This document shows, in pieces, positions 1 through 8,965 of a stretch of 64,000 nt of DNA. The stretch lies in assembly GCF_016861845.1 (NCBI RefSeq), contig NZ_BOLV01000012.1, positions 29,614-93,613 on the forward strand. Reading direction: 5' to 3'. Under the pieces are notes generated by a model. It did no database searches, was not told the DNA's origin, and worked only from the letters and a program-made list of their open reading frames with translations. Made by a program: the position numbers and the translations under genes. Source of the DNA: Lacticaseibacillus suilingensis. GTDB lineage: Bacteria; Bacillota; Bacilli; Lactobacillales; Lactobacillaceae. The number at the start of each line of letters is the position of its first letter. Position 1 is the first letter of the stretch.

Positions 1-1
1 G

Positions 2-400
2 GGGGCTTTTTACAAATACTTCACCGATCTGACCGATGCTTATCGATATCTGTTCGGCAGTGCGATGCAAACGATTCACGCTGGCCTTCATGTCGCCACT
101 GCTGGCGGTTTTGATGCGGCCAATTATCTGGCCAATACCCGCCAGTTTCTGGTGGGGGTGCAGGTGAGTCCGTATCGGGCTTTGATGGTGATGCATTTCA
201 AGGCCAATGAGGCGGTGCTACCGGCTCGGCCCACGCCGCCAACACCGGATGCTGCGGCCTGGGCGGCTGAGGTTCTGTGCCATCAAACCATCAAAGACGT
301 CCTGTTAGCACCAGATACTGCGACCGTCCGCCTAGACCAGCTGGCAGCCGCCCTGCAAATTTTAGAAAATCGAGGCCCTGTGAATGTTTCTCGCGATTAA
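2..400 (+). CDS. C-terminal part of an unrecognised protein (possible TetR-type regulator), cut by window edge
   Basis: The reading frame is open from base 2 to the stop at 398-400, so this is the last ~132 residues of a gene that begins outside the window. An internal ATG at 65 is not needed as a start. The visible part is alanine-rich and looks mostly helical, with no motif that I can name. The stop overlaps the start of the following ABC permease by 17 nt, so the two are translationally coupled. A regulator of the TetR or similar type commonly sits in front of such an exporter pair, and a helical C-terminal ligand-binding domain would fit, but this is a guess from context only. Confidence 0.55.
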   Translation, partial: GAFYKYFTDLTDAYRYLFGSAMQTIHAGLHVATAGGFDAANYLANTRQFLVGVQVSPYRALMVMHFKANEAVLPARPTPPTPDAAAWAAEVLCHQTIKDVLLAPDTATVRLDQLAAALQILENRGPVNVSRD

Positions 401-1439
401 AGAAATTCGAAAAGAAAAGCTCCGCTCATCACTGATTGTGGCGATGATTGTGTTGATCAGTTATTTGATTTTTATCCTCACCAGCCTGGCCTTGGGCTTG
501 GCTCAGCAAAACACGGATGCCATTGATTCCTGGCACGTTAAAACTGTGGTGCTGAATGCCAATGCCAATGTCGACATGCGGCAGTCGCTGCTAACCACGG
601 ACCAGGTAGGCACCTTGCCCAAGGATACCGCGGTGGTCGGTCAGGCCTCAGTCGCGGTGAAAGCCAAAGGCCACGAGCAGGTTTCGGCGACTTTCCTGGG
701 GTTAAAAGCCAGTCAGTTCATCGCCAAAAATTTGACGGTGACCAGCGGCCGCAAGCCGACCAAAGCCAGTGAAGTGTTAGCCGATGATTCGCTGAAGCTC
801 AAAGGCTACAAGCTCGGCAGTACCATCACGCTGAACGGCCTGGCCAAGCACTACACCATTGTCGGATTTACCAGTGGGGCGAAAATGAATATTGCGCCGG
901 TGCTGTATGGCACTATGAGCGCTTGGCAAACCTTGAAAGGTGGCATGCCAAACCTTGCAGCCAGCGCAGTGGTGGCGCAGTCCGCCACCTTTAAGCTGGG
1001 TACCAGTGGCACTAAGGCCTATTCAACCGCCGCTTTCATTCAAAAATTACCCGGCTATTCCGCCCAGAATATGACCTTTGAGCTCATGATTGGCTTTTTG
1101 ATGGTGATTTCGCTCATCATCATCGCGGTGTTCATGTACATCCTCACGATGCAAAAGTTGCCGAATTATGCCGTCTTGCGCGTGCAAGGCGTGCCGAGCC
1201 GCGTGCTGGTGCAAGCTACCTTGGCGCAGTCCTTGCTGCTGGTAGCAGCCGGGCTAGTTGGTGGCACCGTGCTCCTGATCATCACTGCGGTGGCGATGCC
1301 GGCAGTAGTGCCAATGGCCTTTTCCATGCCGCTGCTGTCCGCAGTGGGGGTCGGGCTGTTTGCAATGGGCCTGATTGGCGGGCTAATTCCCGTGCGGCGC
1401 GTGGTTAAGGTCGATCCGTTGACCGTGATAGGAGGTTAA
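384..1439 (+). CDS. FtsX/MacB-type ABC transporter permease
   Basis: This 351-aa membrane protein has one N-terminal transmembrane helix (about residues 15-40), a long extracytoplasmic domain (about 45-230) and three C-terminal helices with a terminal arginine/valine-rich tail. That is the FtsX/MacB topology of exporters and lipoprotein or peptide-handling ABC systems. It starts inside the end of the previous gene and is followed after 2 nt by its ATPase. The substrate cannot be read from sequence; antimicrobial peptide export or resistance is a common role for this family. The next transcription unit is a cell-wall L,D-transpeptidase, but it has its own promoters. Confidence 0.85.
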   Translation: MFLAIKEIRKEKLRSSLIVAMIVLISYLIFILTSLALGLAQQNTDAIDSWHVKTVVLNANANVDMRQSLLTTDQVGTLPKDTAVVGQASVAVKAKGHEQVSATFLGLKASQFIAKNLTVTSGRKPTKASEVLADDSLKLKGYKLGSTITLNGLAKHYTIVGFTSGAKMNIAPVLYGTMSAWQTLKGGMPNLAASAVVAQSATFKLGTSGTKAYSTAAFIQKLPGYSAQNMTFELMIGFLMVISLIIIAVFMYILTMQKLPNYAVLRVQGVPSRVLVQATLAQSLLLVAAGLVGGTVLLIITAVAMPAVVPMAFSMPLLSAVGVGLFAMGLIGGLIPVRRVVKVDPLTVIGG

Positions 1440-1441
1440 AC

Positions 1442-2122
1442 ATGCCAGCATTAGCAGTTGAACAAGTGAATCAGATTTTTGGTCAAGGCACAGCGCGGGT
1501 GCAGGTGTTGCACGATGTGAATTTTGCCGCGGAATCCGGGCAACTCACGCTGATTGTGGGGCCTTCTGGCTCAGGCAAAACCACACTGTTGACGATTGCC
1601 GGGGGGCTCTTGACACCGACTAGTGGTCAGGTGCAAGTGGCTGGTGAAAGCTATCAGCAGCGCTCACCGAAGGAAAAAGAACAACTACGCTTGAATCAAA
1701 TTGGCTTTGTGTTGCAGGCTTATCATTTACTGCCGTACTTGATGGTAGCAGATCAATTCAAACTGGTGGACCGCATTCGGCCTCAGGGCAACCTGGCACC
1801 GGCTGCGCTGACCCAGTTATTAACTGAGCTCGGCATCGCTGAGCTGTTAAATAAGTTCCCGAATGAGTTATCTGGCGGCCAGCAGCAGCGCGTCGCCATC
1901 GCTCGGGCGCTCTACCCCGATCCGGCCATCGTTTTGGCAGATGAACCCACGGCGGCGCTGGACAGTCCACGGGTGCAAGCGGTGGGGCAAATGCTTCATG
2001 ATTTGGCCCATAACCGCAAAAAAGCGATTGTGGTGGTAACGCATGACGAACGCTTGCTGGGCTTTGCTGATGCCGTTTACAAAATGGAAGATGGCCGTTT
2101 GACCCAAATCAAGCAAGCTTAA
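1442..2122 (+). CDS. ABC transporter ATP-binding protein (MacB/LolD type)
   Basis: This 226-aa nucleotide-binding subunit pairs with the upstream permease. Walker A is GPSGSGKTT (about residue 41), the signature is LSGGQQQRVAIARAL, Walker B is IVLADEPTAALD, and a switch histidine follows in VVVTHDE. The length and the LSGGQQQR form are typical of the MacB/LolD class that works with FtsX-like permeases. The ATG follows an AGGAGG site lying in the end of the permease gene. No terminator is obvious directly after the stop, but two promoter-like sequences begin a new unit within 80 nt. Confidence 0.93.
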   Translation: MPALAVEQVNQIFGQGTARVQVLHDVNFAAESGQLTLIVGPSGSGKTTLLTIAGGLLTPTSGQVQVAGESYQQRSPKEKEQLRLNQIGFVLQAYHLLPYLMVADQFKLVDRIRPQGNLAPAALTQLLTELGIAELLNKFPNELSGGQQQRVAIARALYPDPAIVLADEPTAALDSPRVQAVGQMLHDLAHNRKKAIVVVTHDERLLGFADAVYKMEDGRLTQIKQA

Positions 2123-2151
2123 ATGGTTGCCCTTCTGCGACTTGGTTGCGG

Positions 2152-2206
2152 TATAATCAATCTGCATTGCAAGGCCTCTACGTACTTTTAGTAAGTATGT
2201 TATAAT
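2152..2206 (+). promoter_or_regulatory. Two -10 elements before the L,D-transpeptidase gene
   Basis: There is a TATAAT at 2152-2157 and an extended -10 (TGTTATAAT) at 2198-2206. Good -35 boxes are not obvious, which is common with extended -10 promoters. They separate the L,D-transpeptidase from the ABC operon. Confidence 0.5.
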
Positions 2207-2218
2207 TGAGCCGGATTG

Positions 2219-2244
2219 AAAGTACCAAGTAAAAGTAACAAGTA
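2219..2244 (+). repeat. 13-bp tandem duplication in the 5' leader of the L,D-transpeptidase
   Basis: The 13-mer AAAGTACCAAGTA is followed immediately by AAAGTAACAAGTA (one mismatch), between the extended -10 and the AGGGAG ribosome-binding site. It may be a direct-repeat operator or a simple slippage duplication. Confidence 0.6.
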
Positions 2245-2255
2245 GGGAGATTTCA

Positions 2256-3614
2256 ATGAAGAAAAAAGGATGGATTATCACTTCTGTTATTGCCGTAGCG
2301 GTAGTCGCGGTTGCTGCCTTTTTCGGCGTCCGCAGCTCACACTATCGCGATCACTTTTTGCCTAAAACCGAGGTGATGGGGGTCACCATCGGCGGCAAAA
2401 CCGTGAAAGCGGCCAATCAGACGTTAAAAGCCAAGCTAGGCAACGTCAATTATCAGTTGACGGATCAAGGCAAGACGGTGGCGACGGTGTCAGGTCAGGA
2501 ATTGGGCCTCAATCGTGACTACACGGCGCTTTTGAATAAACTGATCAAAAAGCAAAATCCGTGGGGCTTTACCACCGTGGTGTTGGCTAAAGGCGAGCAG
2601 TCGGCCTTGGCCAGCAGCGCTGATCAAACGGCCATCAAGGCTTATGCCACCAGCGAAGCGCAAAGTCTGAACACCAATCGCACGGCGCCAGAAGATGCCA
2701 AAGTCACTGTGGAAAATGGCGATTACGTCATCCAAAAGGAAAAAGCCGGCAATCAGATTGACGCGACGAAGCTGGCCAATGAAATTGCCAGCACGATTCA
2801 AGCCAATCAGACCAAGGTGCAAGTGGCGAAAAGTTATGCGAAGCCTAAGGTCGTTAGCTCGGATTCCGAGCTCAAAGACGCGGTCACCAAGCTGAAAGCC
2901 ATTAGCAAGATCAAAGCCGTGATCACCATCACCAATCACAAGGAAACCATCCCGACGGCCACGCTGCAGAGTTGGCTGAGTTATCAAGACGGCGCTGTAA
3001 CAGTGAGTGAGTCAGGCGTGGCCAAGTATGTGGCAAGTCTGGCCACCAAGTACAACACCTACGACAAGTCGCGTCAGTTCCAGTCCACCAAGCGCGGCAC
3101 TGTGACCGTGCCAGCCGGGATTTACGGCTGGAGTATTCGCCAGTCGGCCGAAACCAAAGCCTTGATTGAACTCATCAAAAAAGGCGCCGACTTCGACCAA
3201 ACCGTGTTGTATCAAGGTACCGGCTATCATGCTGATGGCACTGATATCGGCAACACCTACATTGAAGTGGATAAAGTCAACCAGCACGAATGGTTCTACA
3301 AGAATGGTCAACTCGTGATGGAATCTGACGTGGTCACCGGGAAGCCTTCGACGCCAACGCCGAGTGGGGTCTTCGATATCTGGTCCAAGCAGCGTAATGC
3401 CACTTTGGTCGGTGAGGACTATAAGACGCCAGTCAGTTACTGGATGCCCATTGACAACACCGGCGTGGGTCTGCATGACGCCTCGTGGCAGCCAACGTTT
3501 GGCGGGGACTGGTACTTGAAACACGGCTCACATGGCTGTGTCAACCAGCCGCCAGCCTTCATCGCTAAGCTCTGGAATGTCGTTTCCGTCGGCACACCAG
3601 TCGTGGTATTCTAA
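2256..3614 (+). CDS. L,D-transpeptidase with peptidoglycan-binding-like domain (YkuD)
   Basis: This 452-aa cell-wall enzyme is anchored by a single N-terminal helix (about residues 5-24), so its body lies outside the membrane. A lysine/alanine-rich region at about 40-310 resembles the PG_binding_4 modules seen before YkuD domains. The C-terminal YkuD domain (about 325-452) ends with the catalytic HGSHGC motif; His423 and Cys428 are the expected active-site residues. Family members make 3-3 crosslinks or attach proteins to peptidoglycan, and many resist beta-lactams. The ATG follows AGGGAG. The gene is monocistronic, with its own promoters and a strong terminator. Confidence 0.93.
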   Translation: MKKKGWIITSVIAVAVVAVAAFFGVRSSHYRDHFLPKTEVMGVTIGGKTVKAANQTLKAKLGNVNYQLTDQGKTVATVSGQELGLNRDYTALLNKLIKKQNPWGFTTVVLAKGEQSALASSADQTAIKAYATSEAQSLNTNRTAPEDAKVTVENGDYVIQKEKAGNQIDATKLANEIASTIQANQTKVQVAKSYAKPKVVSSDSELKDAVTKLKAISKIKAVITITNHKETIPTATLQSWLSYQDGAVTVSESGVAKYVASLATKYNTYDKSRQFQSTKRGTVTVPAGIYGWSIRQSAETKALIELIKKGADFDQTVLYQGTGYHADGTDIGNTYIEVDKVNQHEWFYKNGQLVMESDVVTGKPSTPTPSGVFDIWSKQRNATLVGEDYKTPVSYWMPIDNTGVGLHDASWQPTFGGDWYLKHGSHGCVNQPPAFIAKLWNVVSVGTPVVVF

Positions 3615-3622
3615 ATTTAAGC

Positions 3623-3655
3623 AAAAGCCGTTTGCGCAGGCAGGCGGCTTTTTTG
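3623..3655 (+). terminator. Rho-independent terminator after the L,D-transpeptidase
   Basis: Stem AAAAGCCG / CGGCTTTT with a 17-nt loop and a T tract. Confidence 0.8.
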
Positions 3656-3671
3656 GTAGGGAGGTTTATTC

Positions 3672-4967
3672 GTGAAGACATACGAAGCAACGGTGGCGGC
3701 GATTCATGCGCTGCCCCGCTTGGCTAAAACCGGCGATCATGAGCGGTTGCTCACGCTGCTGGCGGCGTTGGGTAATCCGCAAACCGGCCGGTATGTGCAT
3801 GTGACCGGCACCAATGGCAAAGGCTCCACCAGTTCAGCCATTGCCCATATTTTGGAAGCCAGTGGGTTGACCGTGGGCTTATTTACCTCGCCGTTTATTA
3901 TGCGGTTCAACGAGCGCATCATGATTAATCATCAACCCATTGCCGATGCGGCGTTGGTCGAGGCGGCGGCGACAGTGGATGCGGCGCTGAAGCAAGTCCG
4001 GCTGCAGCAACCGAATTTTGCCGTCACGGAATTCGAATACATCACAGCGCTGGCGTTTTGGTATTTTCACGCGCAACACGTTGATCTGGCGGTAATCGAA
4101 GTCGGAATCGGCGGCGACACCGACTCGACGAATGTCATCGATCCCCTAGTGTCCGTGATTACCAGCGTAGGTTTGGATCATGCCGCGCTGCTTGGACCGA
4201 CCCTGACCAGTGTGGCGCGCCATAAAGCGGGCATCATCAAACCCCAGCGGCCGGTAGTTACCGCCGCTTTACCAGCCGAGGCGATGGTTGAGGTCAAAAA
4301 GCGCGTTGCCCTGACCGGCAGTCGGTGGCTGGTGGAAGGCCAAGATTTTGCCGCTCCTCATGCGCAGCTTGAGGGCTGGGGCCAACGGTTTGATTTTTCA
4401 AGGCCAGGGCAGGCGGTTTTGCGCCATCTGCACATTCCGTTGGTCGGCGCGTATCAGGTTAACAATGCCAGTTTGGCGATTGTCGCCAGTCAACTCGCGG
4501 CGACGGCCGTTGAGTGGCCATTGCCTGCCAATGCCATCAGGGCCGGCCTGATCGCCAGCACCTGGCCGGCGCGGATGGAAAAAATCAGTGATGACCCGCT
4601 GATCGTAATTGATGGCGCCCATAATCCGCAAGGCATCAAAGCGATGCTCAGCGCGGCGAAGCTGGTGTTTGGGGCGCAGCGTGTGACACTGATCATCGGC
4701 GTTTTGAAAGACAAAGATGTGCCTACCATGGTGCGGGAGTTGGAATCCGCGCATGTCCGGCTGTGGCTAGTGCCGGTGCCAGATAACCCGCGCGCTAGCG
4801 CCATCAGTGACTACCCCGATGCTGACCGGTTGCGGAGCTTTACGAGCTGGCAGGCAGCCTTAGCCGCACATTTGGACGAGGAGCCAGATGAACCGGTTAT
4901 CATTGCCGGTTCTTTGTACCTGGCCAGTGCAGTGCGGCAGACGCTGCTAGGGGCCGCGCATGCTTAA
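3672..4967 (+). CDS. folC: Folylpolyglutamate synthase / dihydrofolate synthase
   Basis: FolC is a Mur-ligase-family enzyme that adds glutamate to folates using ATP. The protein is 431 aa, the normal length. The P-loop GTNGKGSTS (residues 46-54) is followed by the SPFI/RFNERI folate-loop region and by EVGIGGDTDSTNV, all characteristic. The C-terminal domain contains DGAHNPQG. The start is GTG at 3672, preceded by GGGAGG. Its last 8 nt overlap the HAD phosphatase gene, so the two are coupled. radC follows in the same direction, an order often seen in lactobacilli. Confidence 0.96.
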   Translation: MKTYEATVAAIHALPRLAKTGDHERLLTLLAALGNPQTGRYVHVTGTNGKGSTSSAIAHILEASGLTVGLFTSPFIMRFNERIMINHQPIADAALVEAAATVDAALKQVRLQQPNFAVTEFEYITALAFWYFHAQHVDLAVIEVGIGGDTDSTNVIDPLVSVITSVGLDHAALLGPTLTSVARHKAGIIKPQRPVVTAALPAEAMVEVKKRVALTGSRWLVEGQDFAAPHAQLEGWGQRFDFSRPGQAVLRHLHIPLVGAYQVNNASLAIVASQLAATAVEWPLPANAIRAGLIASTWPARMEKISDDPLIVIDGAHNPQGIKAMLSAAKLVFGAQRVTLIIGVLKDKDVPTMVRELESAHVRLWLVPVPDNPRASAISDYPDADRLRSFTSWQAALAAHLDEEPDEPVIIAGSLYLASAVRQTLLGAAHA

Positions 4968-5580
4968 GGCGGTTTTATTTGATTTGGATGGCACCTTGGT
5001 GGATACCGAGCGGTTGTATTTGCAGGCGAATGCCGCGGCTTCCGCACAACTGGGCCAGCCGCTGCCAGCGGCGGCTTTTCAGCGCTTGGTGGGCACGGGT
5101 GACCTGCGGCAGAATGCTTGGCTTCAGCAACAGTTCGGCGCCGGGCTAGAAGCTTTTATTCGCCTTAGCGATGAGCTGTTTGAGCAACAGCTTGGGTCGG
5201 TGTCAGCGCTCCCAGGGGCCACTCAACTGCTGAACCACCTGCACCAGCGTGGGATTCAGTTGGGATTGGTGACGGTCAGCCCCAGCACTTATGTGAACAA
5301 TATCGTCACGCAGCAGCCTTGGCCCCAGTTTGACGTGACCGTCACCGGTGAGGTTGGGGCGAGTAAACCAGCGCCGGATTTATACCAGCGTGCTTTAAGC
5401 CAGCTGGCCTTGCCCACTCCCGCAGTGGTGGCAGTGGAGGATACCCCAGCAGGCGTGACTGCTGCTAATGCCGCAGGGCTGCGCTGTCTGCAAGTGCACG
5501 ATTTGGCGCCGGCCAGTGCAAAGGCGACCGCCGTTTTACCAGATTTGGTGGCGGTGGCGGCTTGGCTGCGGAACGCGTAA
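4960..5580 (+). CDS. HAD-superfamily hydrolase (phosphoglycolate phosphatase / beta-phosphoglucomutase-like)
   Basis: This 206-aa HAD enzyme has motif I DLDGTLVDTE (residues 8-17), a helical cap domain (about 18-85), motif II VTVSP, a lysine in GASKPAPDLY and acidic motif IV VAVEDTPAGVTAA. These match the pgp/bPGM subgroup of small-molecule phosphatases and phosphomutases. The exact substrate is not visible. It overlaps folC by 8 nt and lies directly before radC, so a housekeeping repair or metabolite-clearing role within the same operon is likely. Confidence 0.9.
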   Translation: MLKAVLFDLDGTLVDTERLYLQANAAASAQLGQPLPAAAFQRLVGTGDLRQNAWLQQQFGAGLEAFIRLSDELFEQQLGSVSALPGATQLLNHLHQRGIQLGLVTVSPSTYVNNIVTQQPWPQFDVTVTGEVGASKPAPDLYQRALSQLALPTPAVVAVEDTPAGVTAANAAGLRCLQVHDLAPASAKATAVLPDLVAVAAWLRNA

Positions 5581-5605
5581 TCTCTTCGTGAGAGGGGATG
5601 AGGGC

Positions 5606-6253
5606 ATGCAGCCACGAGAGCTGATGTTGGCGCATGGGGCACAGGTACTTTCGGATGTGCAGTTGCTAGAGGTGTTGATTGGCGCTGGCGGACGCGGACA
5701 CTCCAAAACGGTGATTGCCGAGGCCTTGCTGGGGACCTTCCCCCGGTTAAAAGACATGGGTAGCGCCAGTTTGGAAGAGCTGATGGCGATCAGTGGCATT
5801 GGGCTGAGCAAGGCCAGTTTATTGGCCGCGAGTATCGAATTGGGCCAACGGGTGCAGCAGCGCCAATCGCTACGCTTTGGCCAGATTTTGGGGGCCGAAG
5901 CGCTGGGTCAGGAAATGATGGCCCGGCTGGCTGGAGCCAAAGAAGAGTACCTTTTGGTGATTTTTCTTGATGTCAAAAACGCCATTATCCAAGAGCTGGA
6001 GCTTAGTCATGGCGGCGTCGACAAATCAGTGGCCGATCCCCGGGTGGTGTTTCGCCTGGCTCTGCGGATGAATGCTTCCAAGCTGATTTTGGTGCACAAT
6101 CACCCCAGCGGCGATTCCCATCCTAGCGCCATGGATATTGACCTCACCCAGCGTTTTGCCGCGGCTGGTGCTTTGATTGGCATCGCGGTGGTGGATCACC
6201 TCATTGTCGGAGCGCAAAATTTTTACTCCTTCAGCATGGAGCATCAGCTCTAA
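5606..6253 (+). CDS. radC: RadC family protein (JAB/MPN domain)
   Basis: RadC-like proteins have an N-terminal helix-hairpin-helix region and a C-terminal JAB metalloprotease-like domain; their cellular role is unsettled despite the old DNA-repair name. Here GIGLSKA marks the hairpin and HNHPSGDSHPSAMD supplies the metal-binding HxH...S..D signature. I chose the ATG at 5606, which begins the family-typical MQPRELML and follows GAGGGG, giving 215 aa. The frame remains open further upstream to 5468, but that part only shadows the phosphatase gene. Confidence 0.93.
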   Translation: MQPRELMLAHGAQVLSDVQLLEVLIGAGGRGHSKTVIAEALLGTFPRLKDMGSASLEELMAISGIGLSKASLLAASIELGQRVQQRQSLRFGQILGAEALGQEMMARLAGAKEEYLLVIFLDVKNAIIQELELSHGGVDKSVADPRVVFRLALRMNASKLILVHNHPSGDSHPSAMDIDLTQRFAAAGALIGIAVVDHLIVGAQNFYSFSMEHQL

Positions 6254-6323
6254 GCGTGAGTGTTTGAATAAAGGTAAAGAAACGCGACCTTGGTTAAGGC
6301 AAGGCGGGTTAAAGGGTACAATC

Positions 6324-6440
6324 TAAAGTGATCACAGCGGGCATTTTTTAAACGCTGCCGCGCATTTCTGCGGAGCGCCCGGTGCGAGGGTTAGGCGTTA
6401 TATGCTATAATGCCTAGGACTAGAAAAACGGATCACTTTA
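6324..6440 (+). repeat. 10-bp inverted repeat flanking the mreB promoter
   Basis: TAAAGTGATC at 6324-6333 and its exact complement GATCACTTTA at 6431-6440. The right arm directly abuts the mreB ribosome-binding site AAGGAG. The extended -10 of mreB lies between the arms. Confidence 0.55.
6403..6411 (+). promoter_or_regulatory. Extended -10 promoter of the mreBCD-minCD operon
   Basis: TGCTATAAT is a perfect extended -10 element. The -35 region (around 6383) is poor. It lies about 40 nt upstream of the mreB start codon. Confidence 0.65.
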
Positions 6441-6453
6441 AGGAGAGAACGTC

Positions 6454-7458
6454 TTGCTTGGATTAGGATCGAAAAACATCGGAATTGACTTGGGGACCGC
6501 AAACACCTTGGTGTATGTGGATGGCAAAGGCATTGTCACCAATGAGCCTTCTGTCGTGGCTAAGAATACCCAAACTGAAGAAATCATTGCCGTGGGTGAA
6601 GAAGCCCGGGCCATGATTGGCCGCACGCCGGCCAATATTGCAGCGATCCGGCCCATGAAAGATGGCGTCATCGCGGATTATGACACGACGGCAGCAATGC
6701 TGAAGTACTTCATGAATAAAGCGCTCGGTGGGAAGGCCAACCATCCGCAAGTGATGATTTGTGTGCCAAGCGGCGTGACCGAAGTGGAAAAGCGCGCCGT
6801 GATTGATGCGGCCAAAGTGGCTGGCGCCAAGGATGCTTTTGTGATTGAGGAACCTTACGCCGCGGCGATTGGTGCCGGTTTGCCGGTGATGGATCCAACC
6901 GGGAGCATGGTCGTGGATATCGGCGGTGGGACCACCGATGTTGCCACTATCTCCTTAGGTGGGATTGTGTCCAGCCGTTCAATTCGCATGGCTGGCGATA
7001 AAATCGACGAAGCTATCATTACTTACATTCGGCAGCACTTCAACTTGCTGATTGGTGAACGCACCGCGGAAGAAATCAAGATTCAAATTGGTTGTGCTTC
7101 TCCTGAAGCTGCCAAGGAACTTGACGATATGTCTATTCGTGGGCGCGATTTGCTGACGGGTTTGCCGAAGACAGAAAACATCGCGGCGCTGGACGTGGCC
7201 AAGGCCATCAGCGAAATTGTGCAGGCCATCATCGATGCCATCAAGGATACGCTGGAAGAAACGTCGCCAGAAATTGCGGCGGACGTGATCGATCACGGCA
7301 TCGTGCTTACCGGTGGCGGTGCCCAGTTGAAGCATCTCGCTGAGGTCATTTCTGATGCCACCAAAGTGCCGGTCTTCATCGCGCAAGACCCGCTGGAATG
7401 TGTGGCCATTGGGACTGGCGAATCACTGAAGAATATTGATGTCTTAAAGAAACACTGA
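6454..7458 (+). CDS. mreB: Rod shape-determining protein MreB
   Basis: MreB is a bacterial actin that forms membrane-associated filaments directing sidewall synthesis. The 334-aa length is standard. The actin phosphate-1 loop is [12 protein letters not shown] (about residues 9-20), phosphate-2 is [12 protein letters not shown], and the adenosine motif is LTGGGA. The start is TTG at 6454, giving [10 protein letters not shown] and preceded by AAGGAG at 6440-6445. It heads mreB-mreC-mreD-minC-minD, although a hairpin follows mreB and probably lowers read-through to mreC. Confidence 0.98.
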   Translation: MLGLGSKNIGIDLGTANTLVYVDGKGIVTNEPSVVAKNTQTEEIIAVGEEARAMIGRTPANIAAIRPMKDGVIADYDTTAAMLKYFMNKALGGKANHPQVMICVPSGVTEVEKRAVIDAAKVAGAKDAFVIEEPYAAAIGAGLPVMDPTGSMVVDIGGGTTDVATISLGGIVSSRSIRMAGDKIDEAIITYIRQHFNLLIGERTAEEIKIQIGCASPEAAKELDDMSIRGRDLLTGLPKTENIAALDVAKAISEIVQAIIDAIKDTLEETSPEIAADVIDHGIVLTGGGAQLKHLAEVISDATKVPVFIAQDPLECVAIGTGESLKNIDVLKKH

Positions 7459-7486
7459 TCCTCGCCCGCAGCTGCAGGCACCCGTG

Positions 7487-7520
7487 GCCGGTCCGATCGT
7501 CTTATTGGGGCCGGCTTTTT
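7487..7520 (+). terminator. Terminator or attenuating hairpin between mreB and mreC
   Basis: An 8-bp GC-rich stem, GCCGGTCC pairing with GGGGCCGGC (one G-U), is followed by CTTTTT. Confidence 0.65.
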
Positions 7521-7556
7521 GAGTGATAGGCGTGAACTGGAACGAAGGAGCGACTC

Positions 7557-8417
7557 ATGCAAAAGTTCTTCTCAAACAAAAAATTAATCGTGTTGATGAT
7601 CGCACTGCTCCTGAGCGTCGGCTTGATGTTCACCTCCATGGCGGTTCGCAACAATCGTAGCGCCCCGCCGTTGGTGCAACAAATTGGCAATGACATTGTC
7701 GGCATTGGCGGTCGGATTGTGTCAGGCCCGGCGAATTTTGTCAAAGGCGGGCTGGATGACGTGAACGATTTGCTCAACGCGTATCAGGAAAACAAGCAAC
7801 TGAAAACTAAACTGACCAGCTTAGCCCAAACCAAGGTCCGCAACCAAACCTTGAGCCGAGAAAATCAGGCGCTGAAAAAGCAACTGAAATTGAACGCCAC
7901 TTTGACCGATTACGATCAAATTTCGGCCACGGTGATGATGCGCAGTCCTAGCGACTGGCAAAACATCATCATCATCAACAAAGGCTCCGGGGCTGGCGTG
8001 ACCAAGGGGATGCCGGTGATGGCCGGGGCCGGTCTGGCCGGCCGGGTGGTGGAAGTGGCTAAGACAAATGCCAAGGTCGAAATGCTTTCCACTGATAATA
8101 AATCCGCTGACCGCTTTGCCGCGCAGATTACCACCGGCTCTGGCCAGGTGGTCAATGGCGTGATTACCGGCTATTCCGTGAAGAAAAATCAGCTGATTTT
8201 AGGGCAAATCAACACGGAAGAAAACGTCAAAAAAGGCCAAAAGGTCATTACTTCTGGCTTAGGTGCCAGCACCCCCAAAGGGCTCTTGATTGGGACCGTG
8301 GCCAGTGTCAAGAAGGATGATTTCGGTTTGGCCAACACGGTGTATGTCAAACCGGCGGCGAACTTCAATGATCTCTCGGTGGTCACCGTGATTAATCGCA
8401 CGATTTCAGGTGAGTAA
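7557..8417 (+). CDS. mreC: Rod shape-determining protein MreC
   Basis: MreC is a bitopic membrane protein that activates and organises the elongation peptidoglycan synthases outside the membrane. The 286-aa protein has a short cytoplasmic start, one helix at about residues 10-27, a coiled coil at about 70-105 (many K, L, E and Q), then the beta-barrel MreC domain with the VVNKGSGAGVTKGMPV-like region. ATG at 7557 follows AAGGAG. It overlaps the beginning of mreD. Confidence 0.96.
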   Translation: MQKFFSNKKLIVLMIALLLSVGLMFTSMAVRNNRSAPPLVQQIGNDIVGIGGRIVSGPANFVKGGLDDVNDLLNAYQENKQLKTKLTSLAQTKVRNQTLSRENQALKKQLKLNATLTDYDQISATVMMRSPSDWQNIIIINKGSGAGVTKGMPVMAGAGLAGRVVEVAKTNAKVEMLSTDNKSADRFAAQITTGSGQVVNGVITGYSVKKNQLILGQINTEENVKKGQKVITSGLGASTPKGLLIGTVASVKKDDFGLANTVYVKPAANFNDLSVVTVINRTISGE

Positions 8418-8418
8418 C

Positions 8419-8949
8419 ATGATCACAGAGAAGAAGTTCAGGGGTCATGGCTGGATTATCCTGTTGCTGTTTGTGTGCTTATTGATCGATGGCACCCTGG
8501 CTCAGACGTTGGCACAGTTCATCATGACGGGGACCTTTTATGGCGTCCCGCATTTGACGTTGATGGCGCTAGTGATGACGGCGTTGCTGCTCCCGGAAGA
8601 GGTCTATATCGTGCCGATGGCCATCGGCTTCGGTTTGATTTTCGATAGCTATTACACCGGCATGCTTGGGGTCAATACCTTGCTTTGGCCGCTGATTGTC
8701 TATGTGGTGCGGCAGGTGGAACCGGTGATTCCGAAAAAGCCGTTTTACCTGGGTAGTGTGATGGTGATTGTGCTGACGGTGGCGGCAGTGGCCGATTATG
8801 CCATTAATCAGTTTCTGGGGGTGGCCAACGGGTCGGTGATTATTCTGATTGCCAACCACATTGGCCCAGGGCTGATGGTGAATGTGATTCTTTTCGCCGT
8901 CGCATATTTGCCTTTGCACCGAATATTGATAAACTTAAGGATAGATTAA
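8419..8949 (+). CDS. mreD: Rod shape-determining protein MreD
   Basis: This small integral membrane protein of 176 aa has about five helices and acts with MreC in the elongasome. It contains the family's GxIFDSYYTGMLGVNTL region (about residues 72-90). I prefer the ATG at 8419, which has an AGGTGA site at 8408-8413 inside the mreC end; a GTG at 8410 in the same frame is too close to that site. It is tightly packed between mreC and minC. Confidence 0.93.
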   Translation: MITEKKFRGHGWIILLLFVCLLIDGTLAQTLAQFIMTGTFYGVPHLTLMALVMTALLLPEEVYIVPMAIGFGLIFDSYYTGMLGVNTLLWPLIVYVVRQVEPVIPKKPFYLGSVMVIVLTVAAVADYAINQFLGVANGSVIILIANHIGPGLMVNVILFAVAYLPLHRILINLRID

Positions 8950-8965
8950 CGTTGGGGGTGGCGTC

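Noticed and set aside
5468..5605. Longer radC start at 5468
   Set aside because: This region lies wholly within the HAD phosphatase gene, while the family-typical N-terminus and a GAGGGG site occur at 5606.
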